DNA of 59,187 nt from an uncultured Aequorivita sp. (GCA_937125455.1 CAKZLK010000014.1:1-59187); one strand, 5' to 3'. Positions 16,859 through 25,520 are shown, counted from the first letter of the stretch. Notes: generated by a model from the letters alone, not told the origin. Program-made: numbers and translations.

Positions 16859-18196
16859 ATGGCAAAATTTGAATTGAAACTACCCAAAATGGGAGAAAGC
16901 GTTGCAGAAGCAACACTTACCAACTGGCTAAAAGAAGTAGGTGATACTATTGAAGCGGACGAAGCGGTGCTCGAAATTGCGACCGATAAGGTTGACAGCG
17001 AAGTGCCAAGTGAGGTAGATGGCGTTTTGATTGAAAAACTTTTCAATGTTGATGATGTAGTGCAAGTAGGGCAAACCATCGCTATAATTGAAACTGCTGG
17101 CTCGGACAACGGGAGTGAAAAAACTGTTGCAGAGAATTCTCCTTCACCTGAAGTTGTAAAAGAAGTTGAAAAGCATGTTGAGACAGCCAAACAGGCAACA
17201 CAAGTACCTATTGAAAATACAGGAGATCGGTTTTATTCGCCGCTAGTGAAAAATATAGCTGCTGCTGAAGATATCTCACAAACGGAGTTGGATACAATTT
17301 CAGGCACTGGCAAAGATGGTCGCGTAACCAAAAACGATATTTTGGCTTATGTTGAAAATCGTACTTCTGGAAAACCAAAACCAGAGCAACCACAGCCACA
17401 AACAGTTGTTGAGGCCAAAAACCCTGAAACTGCAAAGGCACAGCCTACAGAAGCAGCAAAGCCAAAAGCTTCGGTTTCTGTAAGTGGTGAAGACGAAATT
17501 ATTGAAATGACTAGAATGGGCAAATTGATTGCCCACCACATGGTCGAAAGCACCCAAACTTCCGCACATGTTCAATCGTTTGTGGAGTGCGATGTTACTA
17601 ATGTATGGAACTGGAGAAATAAAGTGAAAGGAGCTTTTGCAAAACGCGAAGGTGAAAACCTCACTTTCACACCAATATTTATGGAAGCCGTTGCGAAAGC
17701 ACTCAAGGATTTCCCAATGATGAATATTGCAGTAGATGGCAATACCATCATCAAGCGTAAAAATATAAACTTGGGAATGGCTGCAGCATTGCCTGATGGA
17801 AATTTGATTGTGCCCGTTATCAAAAATGCAGACCGATTGAATTTGGTGGGAATGAGCAAAGCCGTAAACGACCTTGCAAATCGCGCCCGTGAAAATAAGT
17901 TGAAGCCAGACGAAATTCAAGGAGGAACCTACACGGTTACCAATGTGGGAACTTTCGGAAGTATTATGGGAACTCCTATAATAAACCAACCGCAAGTGGG
18001 TATTCTGGCTTTAGGTGCTATCCGCAAAGTACCAGCGGTTATTGAAACTCCAGAAGGTGATTTTATTGGAATTCGTTTCAAAATGTTCCTTTCGCACAGT
18101 TATGACCACAGAGTGGTGAACGGTGCATTGGGTGGACAATTTGTAAAACGTGTAGCCGATTATTTGGAGGATTGGGATATTAATAGAGAAATTTAA
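16859..18196 (+). CDS. 2-oxo acid dehydrogenase E2 component (dihydrolipoamide acyltransferase)
   Basis: 445 residues in the standard E2 order. A single lipoyl domain (1-77) has the lipoylated K44 in EIATDKVDSEVPSE. A variable linker follows, then an E1/E3-binding domain at about 122-165 (FYSPLVKNIAAAEDI, GRVTKNDILAYVE), a Pro/Ala/Lys-rich linker and the catalytic acyltransferase domain from about 215. The architecture fits branched-chain or 2-oxoglutarate complexes; the substrate is not fixed. One oddity: the active-site motif reads DHRVVNG, with H417 present but Asn421 where nearly all E2 enzymes have Asp. E1 and E3 genes are not in the window. A long hairpin terminator follows. Confidence 0.92.
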   Translation: MAKFELKLPKMGESVAEATLTNWLKEVGDTIEADEAVLEIATDKVDSEVPSEVDGVLIEKLFNVDDVVQVGQTIAIIETAGSDNGSEKTVAENSPSPEVVKEVEKHVETAKQATQVPIENTGDRFYSPLVKNIAAAEDISQTELDTISGTGKDGRVTKNDILAYVENRTSGKPKPEQPQPQTVVEAKNPETAKAQPTEAAKPKASVSVSGEDEIIEMTRMGKLIAHHMVESTQTSAHVQSFVECDVTNVWNWRNKVKGAFAKREGENLTFTPIFMEAVAKALKDFPMMNIAVDGNTIIKRKNINLGMAAALPDGNLIVPVIKNADRLNLVGMSKAVNDLANRARENKLKPDEIQGGTYTVTNVGTFGSIMGTPIINQPQVGILALGAIRKVPAVIETPEGDFIGIRFKMFLSHSYDHRVVNGALGGQFVKRVADYLEDWDINREI

Positions 18197-18214
18197 TTGC
18201 ATATATTGAGTATT

Positions 18215-18251
18215 AAAGGGGATTTTGAATTCAAAATCCCCTTTTCTTTTT
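18215..18251 (+). terminator. Long palindromic intrinsic terminator
   Basis: A 14-bp perfect inverted repeat (18215-18228 with 18231-18244; arms of the type AAAGGGGATTTTGA) followed by a T-rich tail. It ends the E2 transcript. Confidence 0.88.
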
Positions 18252-18257
18252 TATATC

Positions 18258-18289
18258 TTGTTTCAAAACTTCAATAAAAAGTATCTTTG
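18258..18289 (+). promoter_or_regulatory. Promoter of the exonuclease-cinA operon
   Basis: TTG at 18258-18260, a 21-bp spacer and TATCTTTG at 18282-18289; the ATG follows 18 bp later. This is a textbook Bacteroidota promoter directly after the preceding terminator. Confidence 0.7.
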
Positions 18290-18306
18290 CATTTCAAAAC
18301 AAAACA

Positions 18307-19080
18307 ATGGAACTTAACTTAAAAAAACCAATCTGTTTCTTCGATCTTGAAACCACTGGAATCAATGTTGCAACAGATAGAATTGTTGAAATTGCAATTT
18401 TGAAAGTCTTCCCAAACGGTAACAAAGAAAGCCACACATGGCGCGTAAACCCTGAAATGGCAATTCCGGCAGAGTCTTCTGCAATCCACGGAATCACTGA
18501 TGAAATGGTAGCAAATGAGCCCACTTTTAAAGAATTAGCTTCAAAAGTTTATGCTTTGATTAAGGATAGCGATCTTGGCGGTTTTAACTCTAACCGCTTT
18601 GATATTCCATTGCTTGCCGAAGAACTGCTCCGTGCCGAAGTAGATTTTGATATGAAAAAAGCGATGTCTGTTGATGTGCAGACTATCTTCCACAAAATGG
18701 AAAAAAGAACATTAGAGGCAGCATATAAATTTTACTGCGATAAAGATCTAAAAGATGCCCATAGCGCCGCGGCAGATACAAATGCAACCTATGAAGTTTT
18801 AAAAGCACAGCTTGACAGATATAGCGAGCTTGAAAATGATGTAAATTTTTTAGCGGATTTCAGTTCGCACAGAGATCATGCGGATTTTGCAGGCTTCATA
18901 AGTTATAATGAAGATGGTGTTGAGGTGTTTTCTTTTGGAAAATACAAAGGCAGTTTGGTTACAGAAATTATGGAAAAGGATTCTGGTTACTTTGGTTGGC
19001 TGCTAAATGCGGACTTTCCGCTGTATACCAAAAAAGTGTTGACGCGAATCCGCCTTCAAAAGTTGAATACAAAACTTTAA
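18307..19080 (+). CDS. DnaQ-like DEDDh 3'-5' exonuclease
   Basis: 257 residues. The exonuclease motifs are complete: ExoI FFDLETTG with the Asp/Glu metal ligands near residue 15, ExoII GFNSNRFDIPLL near 95, and ExoIII HSAAADTNATYEVL near 150 with the catalytic His and Asp. After residue 195 there is a short DUF3820-like module (FSFGKYKGSLVTEIMEKDSGYFGWLL) often appended to such exonucleases. It resembles the proofreading epsilon subunit but could equally be a stand-alone repair or RNA-processing nuclease. It heads a four-gene run with 7-bp, 1-bp and 1-bp spacings. Confidence 0.9.
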   Translation: MELNLKKPICFFDLETTGINVATDRIVEIAILKVFPNGNKESHTWRVNPEMAIPAESSAIHGITDEMVANEPTFKELASKVYALIKDSDLGGFNSNRFDIPLLAEELLRAEVDFDMKKAMSVDVQTIFHKMEKRTLEAAYKFYCDKDLKDAHSAAADTNATYEVLKAQLDRYSELENDVNFLADFSSHRDHADFAGFISYNEDGVEVFSFGKYKGSLVTEIMEKDSGYFGWLLNADFPLYTKKVLTRIRLQKLNTKL

Positions 19081-19087
19081 GTATAAA

Positions 19088-19699
19088 ATGAAAATAATCT
19101 GCATTGGGCGAAATTATGCCGATCACATTAGTGAACTGAAAAGTGCCACACCTGCGGAACCCGTTATCTTTTTGAAACCTGATACTGCAATCCTATTAAA
19201 GAAGCAACCTTTTTTTATTCCAGAATTTTCAAATGATGTACATCACGAGGTGGAACTGTTGGTTCGTATAAACAAAATTGGAAAACACATCGATCAAAAA
19301 TTCGCCCATAAATATTATGATGAAATCGGGTTGGGAATTGATTTCACTGCCAGGGATTTACAAACAGAATTGAAGGAAAAAGGGCTGCCCTGGGAAAAAG
19401 CAAAAGCATTTGATGGTGCTGCAGTTATTGGAAATTTCATTAAAAAAGAGCGTTTTGAAGATATAAATAATATAAAATTTAGCTTAAAACGTAATGAAAA
19501 AACTGTTCAAAAAGGCAGTTCTATGCTGATGATGTGGAAAATTGATGCTTTAATCGAATATATTTCAAAATATTTTACACTGAAAATTGGGGACATTATC
19601 TTTACCGGAACTCCCGCAGGGGTTGGCAGAGTGGAAGCCAATGATATATTGACGGGATTTATTGGTGAAACAGAAATGTTTTCCATAAAAGTAAAGTGA
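19088..19699 (+). CDS. Fumarylacetoacetate hydrolase family protein
   Basis: 203 residues, the short form of the FAH fold. Conserved elements are IGRNYADHISEL at the N-terminus, PVIFLKPDTA, the metal site HHEVELLVRI, DFTARDLQ, and the C-terminal LKIGDIIFTGTPAGVG. Members hydrolyse or decarboxylate acylpyruvates and related 2-oxo acids such as oxaloacetate or fumarylpyruvate. The precise reaction is not decided by sequence. The gene is co-transcribed with the upstream exonuclease gene and the downstream Hpt gene. Confidence 0.9.
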   Translation: MKIICIGRNYADHISELKSATPAEPVIFLKPDTAILLKKQPFFIPEFSNDVHHEVELLVRINKIGKHIDQKFAHKYYDEIGLGIDFTARDLQTELKEKGLPWEKAKAFDGAAVIGNFIKKERFEDINNIKFSLKRNEKTVQKGSSMLMMWKIDALIEYISKYFTLKIGDIIFTGTPAGVGRVEANDILTGFIGETEMFSIKVK

Positions 19700-19700
19700 G

Positions 19701-20042
19701 ATGACAAAATATTATGCAAAGGAAAATCTAAGTGAAATCGCCGATGGGGATGAAGATTTTTTAAAGATATTAGCGCAGACATTTTTAGATGAAATTCCAC
19801 CAGATTTACATTCTATGGAAGAAGCCATTGAGAATGAAAACAGAGAATTGGCCTATCAATTTGCGCATAAAATGAAACCAAATATAGAGATGTTTGGTAT
19901 AGATGCATTGAAAGACATAACAAGTATTGAAGCTTGGTCTAAAACATCAAAAAATAAGGCTACGGTTCTTCCGCACTTGGAAAATGTACTTACTACATTA
20001 AACCATGTGTTTGATGAGCTAAAAGCAGACTTCCAATTATAA
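19701..20042 (+). CDS. Histidine phosphotransfer (Hpt) domain protein
   Basis: 113 residues forming one four-helix Hpt domain. The phosphorylatable histidine is H56 in YQFAHKMKPNIEMFG, with the HxxKP spacing of Hpt proteins. The gene begins one base after the FAH stop and ends one base before cinA. Free Hpt proteins shuttle phosphate between a hybrid kinase and a response regulator. No such partner is adjacent, so the phosphorelay is unknown. Confidence 0.85.
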   Translation: MTKYYAKENLSEIADGDEDFLKILAQTFLDEIPPDLHSMEEAIENENRELAYQFAHKMKPNIEMFGIDALKDITSIEAWSKTSKNKATVLPHLENVLTTLNHVFDELKADFQL

Positions 20043-20043
20043 A

Positions 20044-21291
20044 ATGCTTGCAGAAATTATAACCATAGGCGATGAGATTCTCATCGGTCAAATTATTGAT
20101 ACCAACTCAGCGTATATTTCAAAAGAGCTGAACAAGATAGGGGTGAAGGTATATCAAATTACTTCCATTCAAGATGACCGGGACCATATTTTACAATCAT
20201 TCAATGATGCCAAAAAACATGTCGACCTTGTTATAGTTACCGGCGGTTTAGGTCCTACTAAGGACGATGTTACAAAACAGACATTCTGTGATTTCTTTGA
20301 AGATACTTTGGTGGAAGACATGAATGTTGTTGAAAACGTTAAACAACTTTTCAAAAAGTACCAACTCAACAAACCGTTACCTGCCAATTTTCAACAAGCG
20401 ATGGTTCCTTCCAAAGCAACTATTCTTGCCAATCTTCACGGAACTGCACCGGGAATGTGGATGGAGAAAGACAATGTTGTTTTTGTTTCATTGCCGGGCG
20501 TACCTTATGAAATGAAGCATTTATTGCAGGAAGAAGTTCTACCAAGGGTTGTAAAGCGTTTCAATAGACCTTTTATATATCACAAAACACTTTTAACGTA
20601 TGGTTTGGGTGAAAGTGCTATTGCCGAAAGAATAGCCAATTGGGAAAACAACTTGCCGGAATCTATTAAACTGGCCTATTTGCCTTCTTTAGGAAGAGTA
20701 CGTTTACGTTTGTCCTCTACAGGTAAAAATGAAAAATTGCTGCAAGAAAGCATCGATTCGCAAATGGATGTTTTAAGAGGTATGCTTTCGGATATTGCCG
20801 TTGGTTTTGAAGACGAAACGAGTATCGTTGGCAGAATTGCACATATCCTAACCCAGAAAGATCAAACTTTAAGTTTGGCAGAAAGCTGCACGGGTGGATC
20901 CATTGTAGAACAGATTACTATTGAAGCTGGTGCTTCTTCTTTTTTCTTGGGAAGTATTGTTCCTTATAAAACTGAGCTAAAAACCAAAATACTCGGCGTT
21001 CCTTCTTCGCTAATAAAAAAGCATTCTGTTGTAAGTATTGAAGTTGCTGAAAGCATGGCAATTAATTGTTGTAAGCTTTTCGATACGGATTTTTCCATTG
21101 CAACCACGGGAATTGCTGGGCCAACTAAGGGAGACGGAAAAGATGAGGTGGGTACTGTATGTATAGCTATTGGTACACCTCACGGTGTTATTTCGGAAAA
21201 ATTTAGTTTTGGGAATGATCGTTTTCGTGTGATTGAAAAGTCGACAAACAAAGCGTTTGAGATGCTTCTAAAAGAAATTTCAAAAAACTGA
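20044..21291 (+). CDS. CinA family protein (NMN deamidase-related)
   Basis: 415 residues, the full two-domain CinA. The N-terminal MoCF/molybdopterin-binding-like domain has EIITIGDEILIGQIIDTN and VTGGLGPTKDDVT. The C-terminal domain from about 255 has LAESCTGGSIVEQIT and TTGIAGPTKGDGKDEVGTV, the signature of nicotinamide mononucleotide amidase (PncC). Such proteins recycle NMN into NAD or hydrolyse ADP-ribose. The link to competence is only historical. It is the last gene of the four-gene operon. Confidence 0.94.
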   Translation: MLAEIITIGDEILIGQIIDTNSAYISKELNKIGVKVYQITSIQDDRDHILQSFNDAKKHVDLVIVTGGLGPTKDDVTKQTFCDFFEDTLVEDMNVVENVKQLFKKYQLNKPLPANFQQAMVPSKATILANLHGTAPGMWMEKDNVVFVSLPGVPYEMKHLLQEEVLPRVVKRFNRPFIYHKTLLTYGLGESAIAERIANWENNLPESIKLAYLPSLGRVRLRLSSTGKNEKLLQESIDSQMDVLRGMLSDIAVGFEDETSIVGRIAHILTQKDQTLSLAESCTGGSIVEQITIEAGASSFFLGSIVPYKTELKTKILGVPSSLIKKHSVVSIEVAESMAINCCKLFDTDFSIATTGIAGPTKGDGKDEVGTVCIAIGTPHGVISEKFSFGNDRFRVIEKSTNKAFEMLLKEISKN

Positions 21292-21301
21292 TTTTCTTTT
21301 G

Positions 21302-21332
21302 TTGTACATCACAAAAGAATTACTTAAATTTG
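21302..21332 (+). promoter_or_regulatory. Promoter of the rpmB-rpmG-DUF4295 operon
   Basis: TTG at 21302-21304, a 20-bp spacer and TAAATTTG at 21325-21332, 36 bp before the rpmB start. Confidence 0.7.
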
Positions 21333-21368
21333 CACCCTGTTTTAAAATAACTTAAAAAAGTTAAGGAA

Positions 21369-21608
21369 ATGTCAAGAGTTTGTGAACTTACTGGAAAGAA
21401 AGCGATGGTTGGAAATAACGTATCGCACGCGATGAATAAAACCAAACGTAAGTTTGATGTAAATTTGCTTAAGAAGCGTTTTTATATTCCTGAAGAAGAC
21501 AAGTGGGTAACCCTTCGTGTTTCTGCTTCAGCAATAAAAAACATCAATAAAAAAGGTATTTCTGCGGTTATTAAAGAAGCTCGCGAAAAAGGCTTTTTAA
21601 ATAAATAA
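21369..21608 (+). CDS. rpmB: 50S ribosomal protein L28
   Basis: 79 residues. The family core GNNVSHAMNKTKRKFDVNL and KRFYIPEEDKWVTLRVSASAIK is present. Only one Cys (C5) remains, so this is the zinc-independent form. L28 is a late-assembling protein of the large subunit. It starts the conserved Bacteroidota run L28-L33-DUF4295-ftsY. Confidence 0.97.
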   Translation: MSRVCELTGKKAMVGNNVSHAMNKTKRKFDVNLLKKRFYIPEEDKWVTLRVSASAIKNINKKGISAVIKEAREKGFLNK

Positions 21609-21635
21609 TTGCAATAATCAATAAAGTCTGTTACA

Positions 21636-21818
21636 ATGGCTAAAAAGGGAAATAGAGTACAAGTAATTTTGGAGTGCACAGAGCACAAGGAGTCTGGACA
21701 ACCAGGAACTTCACGTTATATCACTACCAAAAACAAAAAGAATACACCGGACAGAATGGAGCTGAAGAAATTCAATCCAATTCTTAAGAAAATGACGGTT
21801 CATAAAGAGATTAAATAA
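21636..21818 (+). CDS. rpmG: 50S ribosomal protein L33
   Basis: 60 residues. [19 protein letters not shown] and the C-terminal HKEIK are typical. The zinc-ribbon Cys pairs are lost: the first pair reads CTEH and the second is replaced by FNPILKK, so this is the Cys-free type. A short insertion (ESGQPGTS) follows the first pair position. The gene lies 27 bp after rpmB. Confidence 0.96.
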   Translation: MAKKGNRVQVILECTEHKESGQPGTSRYITTKNKKNTPDRMELKKFNPILKKMTVHKEIK

Positions 21819-21826
21819 TATAAGTC

Positions 21827-21979
21827 ATGGCAAAGAAATCAGTAGCATCGTTACAAACAGGTTCAAAGCGTTTAACCAAAGCAATAAAAATGGTTAAATC
21901 GCCAAAAACAGGAGCATATACATTTTCTGAGTCTATTATGGCTCCAGAAATGGTAAACGACTGGTTGAACAAAAAGTAA
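21827..21979 (+). CDS. DUF4295 family small basic protein
   Basis: 50 residues from the ATG at 21827, only 8 bp after rpmG. The MAKKSVASLQTG start, the Lys-rich middle (KRLTKAIKMVKSPKTGAYTF) and the end MVNDWLNKK match the Bacteroidota-specific DUF4295 family found in this position. Its basic composition and fixed place behind L28 and L33 suggest a ribosome-associated protein; direct function is not known to me. Confidence 0.9.
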   Translation: MAKKSVASLQTGSKRLTKAIKMVKSPKTGAYTFSESIMAPEMVNDWLNKK

Positions 21980-21997
21980 CCAGCTTAAAATATTGAT

Positions 21998-22037
21998 GAA
22001 AAGCCACTTTTTTACGAAGGTGGCTTTTCGTATTTTT
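21998..22037 (+). terminator. Intrinsic terminator between DUF4295 and ftsY
   Basis: A 10-bp stem (GAAAAGCCAC at 21998-22007 with GTGGCTTTTC at 22020-22029) followed by GTATTTTT. The tail overlaps a TATTTTTG (22031-22038) that could be the -7 element for ftsY. Confidence 0.7.
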
Positions 22038-22104
22038 GCCTTTTCGATAATTATTTTAGGCATTCTGTTTTATAAATCGACAACCGATAACCTACAACCT
22101 AACG

Positions 22105-23058
22105 ATGAGTCTATTTAAGAAAATATTTTCCAAAGAGAAAAAAGAAACACTCGACAAAGGGCTTGAAAAATCCAAAGCTTCCTTTTTTGATAAATTGAGC
22201 AAGGCCGTTGCAGGAAAAAGCAAGGTTGACGATGATGTGTTGGATAATCTGGAAGAAGTTCTTGTTTCCAGCGATGTTGGTGTGAATACAACATTGAAAA
22301 TAATTGACAGAATTGAAGCCCGTGTTTCAAAGGATAAATACTTAGGAACGGATGAGCTAAATAAAATTCTTCGCGAAGAGATTGCTGGACTTTTAAGTGA
22401 AATAGATTCTGGAAACGCTACCGACTTTGAAATTCCTCAAAACAAAAAACCATACGTTATTATGGTTGTTGGTGTAAACGGCGTTGGAAAAACTACTACT
22501 ATCGGAAAACTTGCGTATCAGTTTAAAAAGGCAGGAAAGAAAGTTGTCTTAGGAGCTGCTGATACCTTTCGTGCAGCTGCAATAGATCAGTTACAAATTT
22601 GGGCAGACAGAACTGACGTTACAATTGTAAAACAAAGTATGGGCAGTGATCCTGCCAGTGTGGCTTTCGACACCTTACAGAGTGCTGTGAACCAAAATGC
22701 TGATGTTGTTATTATTGATACCGCTGGACGACTTCACAATAAAGTAAATTTAATGAACGAGCTTACAAAAGTAAAACGTGTTATGCAAAAGGTTATCCCT
22801 GATGCGCCTCACGATGTGCTTTTGGTTTTGGATGGCTCTACAGGACAAAATGCTTTTGAACAAGCCAAACAATTTACAGCTGCAACTGAAGTTACTTCAC
22901 TTGCAGTTACAAAATTAGACGGAACTGCTAAAGGAGGCGTTGTAATTGGTATCAGTGATCAGTTTCAAATTCCTGTGAAGTACATCGGCGTGGGTGAAGG
23001 AATGGAAGATCTTCAGGTATTCAACAAATTCGAGTTTGTGGATTCATTTTTTAAATAA
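22105..23058 (+). CDS. ftsY: Signal recognition particle receptor FtsY
   Basis: 317 residues. The N domain (about 20-100) precedes the G domain: GVNGVGKTTTIGKLA (P-loop), AADTFRAAAIDQL, DTAGRL, TKLDGTAKGG and the closing GVGEGMEDL. FtsY is the SRP-docking GTPase that delivers ribosome-nascent chains to the inner membrane. The acidic A domain is minimal, as in other Bacteroidota. The start overlaps a short reading frame (21996-22118) discussed under findings. The next gene begins directly after the stop codon. Confidence 0.96.
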   Translation: MSLFKKIFSKEKKETLDKGLEKSKASFFDKLSKAVAGKSKVDDDVLDNLEEVLVSSDVGVNTTLKIIDRIEARVSKDKYLGTDELNKILREEIAGLLSEIDSGNATDFEIPQNKKPYVIMVVGVNGVGKTTTIGKLAYQFKKAGKKVVLGAADTFRAAAIDQLQIWADRTDVTIVKQSMGSDPASVAFDTLQSAVNQNADVVIIDTAGRLHNKVNLMNELTKVKRVMQKVIPDAPHDVLLVLDGSTGQNAFEQAKQFTAATEVTSLAVTKLDGTAKGGVVIGISDQFQIPVKYIGVGEGMEDLQVFNKFEFVDSFFK

Positions 23059-23412
23059 ATGGAAGAAAAGACACCCCAAAAGAAAGGAAAGTTACTTACC
23101 TATATTTTGTGGGCTTTGGTTGGCTACATAGGAATACTGACTGGTTACCATTCCTTTAAAATCATTGAATATTTTATAAAACCAGTTTCAAGCCCATTGA
23201 TGCCTTTGGGTTTTTATAAATACATCGCTTTTCCTTACCTGTCTTTTATTCCTTTTCTTTTAGTCTTATTCTTTTTAGGAATCTATTTTATCAATAAAAA
23301 ATATTTCAAAAAAGGGCATGTCATTTTTTATATCATATTGATCCTGCTATTTCACCTATCACAAGATGGTCTGTTTGAATTCTTCAGCAGCTTTAACCCT
23401 TATGGGGGATAA
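23059..23412 (+). CDS. Unknown small membrane protein
   Basis: 117 residues with no family that I recognise. It has a Lys-rich cytoplasmic N-terminus, then three hydrophobic segments at about 12-32, 52-74 and 85-103, each bounded by basic residues, and ends in SFNPYGG. The start codon follows the ftsY stop without a gap, so it is translated from the ftsY mRNA and may relate to membrane targeting, which is only a positional argument. A terminator follows. Confidence 0.7.
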   Translation: MEEKTPQKKGKLLTYILWALVGYIGILTGYHSFKIIEYFIKPVSSPLMPLGFYKYIAFPYLSFIPFLLVLFFLGIYFINKKYFKKGHVIFYIILILLFHLSQDGLFEFFSSFNPYGG

Positions 23413-23452
23413 AAAAAGCCCCAAAGTACTTTCGTCTTTTGGAGCTTTTTTG
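23411..23452. terminator. Bidirectional terminator between convergent genes
   Basis: An imperfect hairpin (AAAAAAGCCCCAAAG with CTTTTGGAGCTTTTTT) with A and T runs on its flanks. It serves the ftsY transcript and the S9 peptidase gene arriving from the right. Confidence 0.7.
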
Positions 23453-23471
23453 CTTTCTATTCTGTTTTATT

Positions 23472-25370
23472 TTATAAAGTTTCTTTAAGCCAGCTGAAAA
23501 ATTCGCGTTGCCAAACCAATGCATTCTGTGGCTGAAGAACCCAATGGTTTTCTTCTGGAAGATATAGCAATTTACTTTTTATTCCCTTGAGTTGTGCGGC
23601 TTGAAAAGCTCCCAGTCCTTGTTCAATAGGAACTCTGTAGTCTTTTCCGCCTTGTACAATCATTATAGGAGTGTCCCATTTATCAACATATGATATTGGG
23701 TTGAATTCATTGAAGGATTTTTGTGCCACAGCATTATCTTTTTCCCAATAAGCACCACCCATATCGTGATTTACAAAGAATAATTCCTCCGTAGTTCCAT
23801 ACATTGCGCGTGTATCAAAAACACCATCGTGAGCAATAAAAGTCTTAAAGCGACCCTCGTGATTTCCAGCTAACCAAAACACGGAATACCCACCAAAACT
23901 TGCTCCAATCGCACCCAAGCGTTTTTTGTCAACATACGGTTCTTTTGCTACATCATCAATAGCATCAAGGTAATCCTGCATTGCCTTTCCACCCCAATCA
24001 CCACTTATTTCAGCATTCCATTCCACACCGTGGCCTGGCATTCCGCGACGGTTTGGCGCTACAATAATATACCCTTCTGAAGCCATCAGCTGGAAATTCC
24101 AACGCGTAGAATAGAATTGCGATAAAGCTGATTGGGGACCGCCCTGCGCATAAAGTAAGGTTGGGTATTTTTTGTTCTTATCGAAATTTGGAGGTAGAAT
24201 AACCCAAACTAACATTTGCTGGTTGTCTTTGGTCGTTACCATTCTTTTTTCCACAGTTGGTAAATCTAACTTTCCGTAGAACTCAGTATTTACCTGCGTA
24301 AGCTGTTTGAAAGTTTTGCTCTTTAAATTAAAAGCGAAAATTTCCGAAGCATGGTTCATATCAGTACGTGTAATAATTAGCTGACCGTTATTTTCGGCAA
24401 CAATTCCCGTAACGTCAAACTGCCCTCTTGAAAGTTGTTCAACTACTGGCATTTTTTTAGTTTTTCCAGGATAGTCAACCTTAAAAATTTGTTGCGTACC
24501 ATCCACAGGTGCAGTAAAATAAATATCCTTATTGTTGCTTGCCCAGATAAAGCTATTAACTGTTCCGTCCCATTGTGCGGTAAGGTTTTGTTTCACACCA
24601 TTTTCCAAAACTATGATATCATTTTTATCAGCTTCATAGCCTGCTGTTTTCATTTGTAAATAAGCCATAGCGCCAGTTTTCGAAAAGGCTGGCTGTGTAT
24701 CGTAACCTTTATTGTCTTCGGTTAAATTTTCTGTTCTTTTATCGGCCAGATTATATTTGTAAATATCTGTATTGGTACTAATTGCATAATCTGTTCCAGC
24801 AGATTTTTTACTTACGTAATAAATATTTTCACCTTTTGGCCCCCAAACATAATCCTCATCGCCACCAAATGGAGCTTGTGGAGTATAATAGGGTTGCCCG
24901 GGTGTAATGTCGGTTTCAGCACCTGTCTTAGTGTCTTTGTAAAAAACGTGGTTATAGCTGCCGTTGTTATAAGTATCCCAATGTCTATAATCTAAAGAGG
25001 TATAAACATAAGCATCGCTTTTTGGTAAATCTTTATAGATATCTTTTCCTGCAACATCTTTCACATGGACAGCTTTATTTTCAAGAAGATATTGTCCGTT
25101 TGGGGAAAGATTTTTATCGGTAACCTTTGCTTCATCTTTTGAAATTTCAGTAAAATTCCCACCATTAACAGGCATTTGGTAATATTTGGAATCAAAACTG
25201 TTTTCTTCCATATTTGGTGTAGAAACTTTATAAAACAGCTCTTTTCCGTCATCGGAAATTCCAATCGGACTTACTTTTTTCACCTGCCATAAAAGCTCCG
25301 GTGTCATTGTTTTTTGTGCGAATAAAAAGCCAGCGCATAGAAAGGCCAGCAAGAAAGTTATTTTTTTCAT
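23472..25370 (-). CDS. S9 family serine peptidase (prolyl oligopeptidase type), secreted
   Basis: 632 residues. A signal peptide covers residues 1-19 (MKKI..., ending LFAQ). Residues 20-390 form a beta-propeller of WD/PD40-like repeats, and the C-terminal alpha/beta-hydrolase domain carries the triad: S491 in GASFGGYS, D577 in GGKDYRVP and H609 in EENHWV. This is the acylaminoacyl-peptidase/DPP IV-like group, which clips dipeptides or acyl-amino acids from short peptides in the periplasm. No sorting domain is present, so it is probably periplasmic. Confidence 0.93.
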   Translation of the reverse strand: MKKITFLLAFLCAGFLFAQKTMTPELLWQVKKVSPIGISDDGKELFYKVSTPNMEENSFDSKYYQMPVNGGNFTEISKDEAKVTDKNLSPNGQYLLENKAVHVKDVAGKDIYKDLPKSDAYVYTSLDYRHWDTYNNGSYNHVFYKDTKTGAETDITPGQPYYTPQAPFGGDEDYVWGPKGENIYYVSKKSAGTDYAISTNTDIYKYNLADKRTENLTEDNKGYDTQPAFSKTGAMAYLQMKTAGYEADKNDIIVLENGVKQNLTAQWDGTVNSFIWASNNKDIYFTAPVDGTQQIFKVDYPGKTKKMPVVEQLSRGQFDVTGIVAENNGQLIITRTDMNHASEIFAFNLKSKTFKQLTQVNTEFYGKLDLPTVEKRMVTTKDNQQMLVWVILPPNFDKNKKYPTLLYAQGGPQSALSQFYSTRWNFQLMASEGYIIVAPNRRGMPGHGVEWNAEISGDWGGKAMQDYLDAIDDVAKEPYVDKKRLGAIGASFGGYSVFWLAGNHEGRFKTFIAHDGVFDTRAMYGTTEELFFVNHDMGGAYWEKDNAVAQKSFNEFNPISYVDKWDTPIMIVQGGKDYRVPIEQGLGAFQAAQLKGIKSKLLYLPEENHWVLQPQNALVWQREFFSWLKETL

Positions 25371-25470
25371 CGGTATAAAATATTGAATTTTTAAGAAGTG
25401 TAAAGTTACTCAAAAAAGTTGGCAGAATTTCAGTATTCAATGCGCACTATTGCGCTGCGGGTTTTATGAT

Positions 25471-25498
25471 TTGTTTCGGTTTTTTCGTGGTATCTTTG
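25471..25498 (+). promoter_or_regulatory. Promoter of rimO
   Basis: TTG at 25471-25473, a 17-bp spacer and TATCTTTG at 25491-25498, 22 bp before the ATG. Confidence 0.65.
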
Positions 25499-25520
25499 CA
25501 CCCCGATAATAAAAATTTAT

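Noticed and set aside
17300-17995. 231-codon antisense frame inside the E2 gene
   Set aside because: It is opposite a well-supported acyltransferase and rich in Cys/His/Phe, as expected for a reverse-complement shadow.
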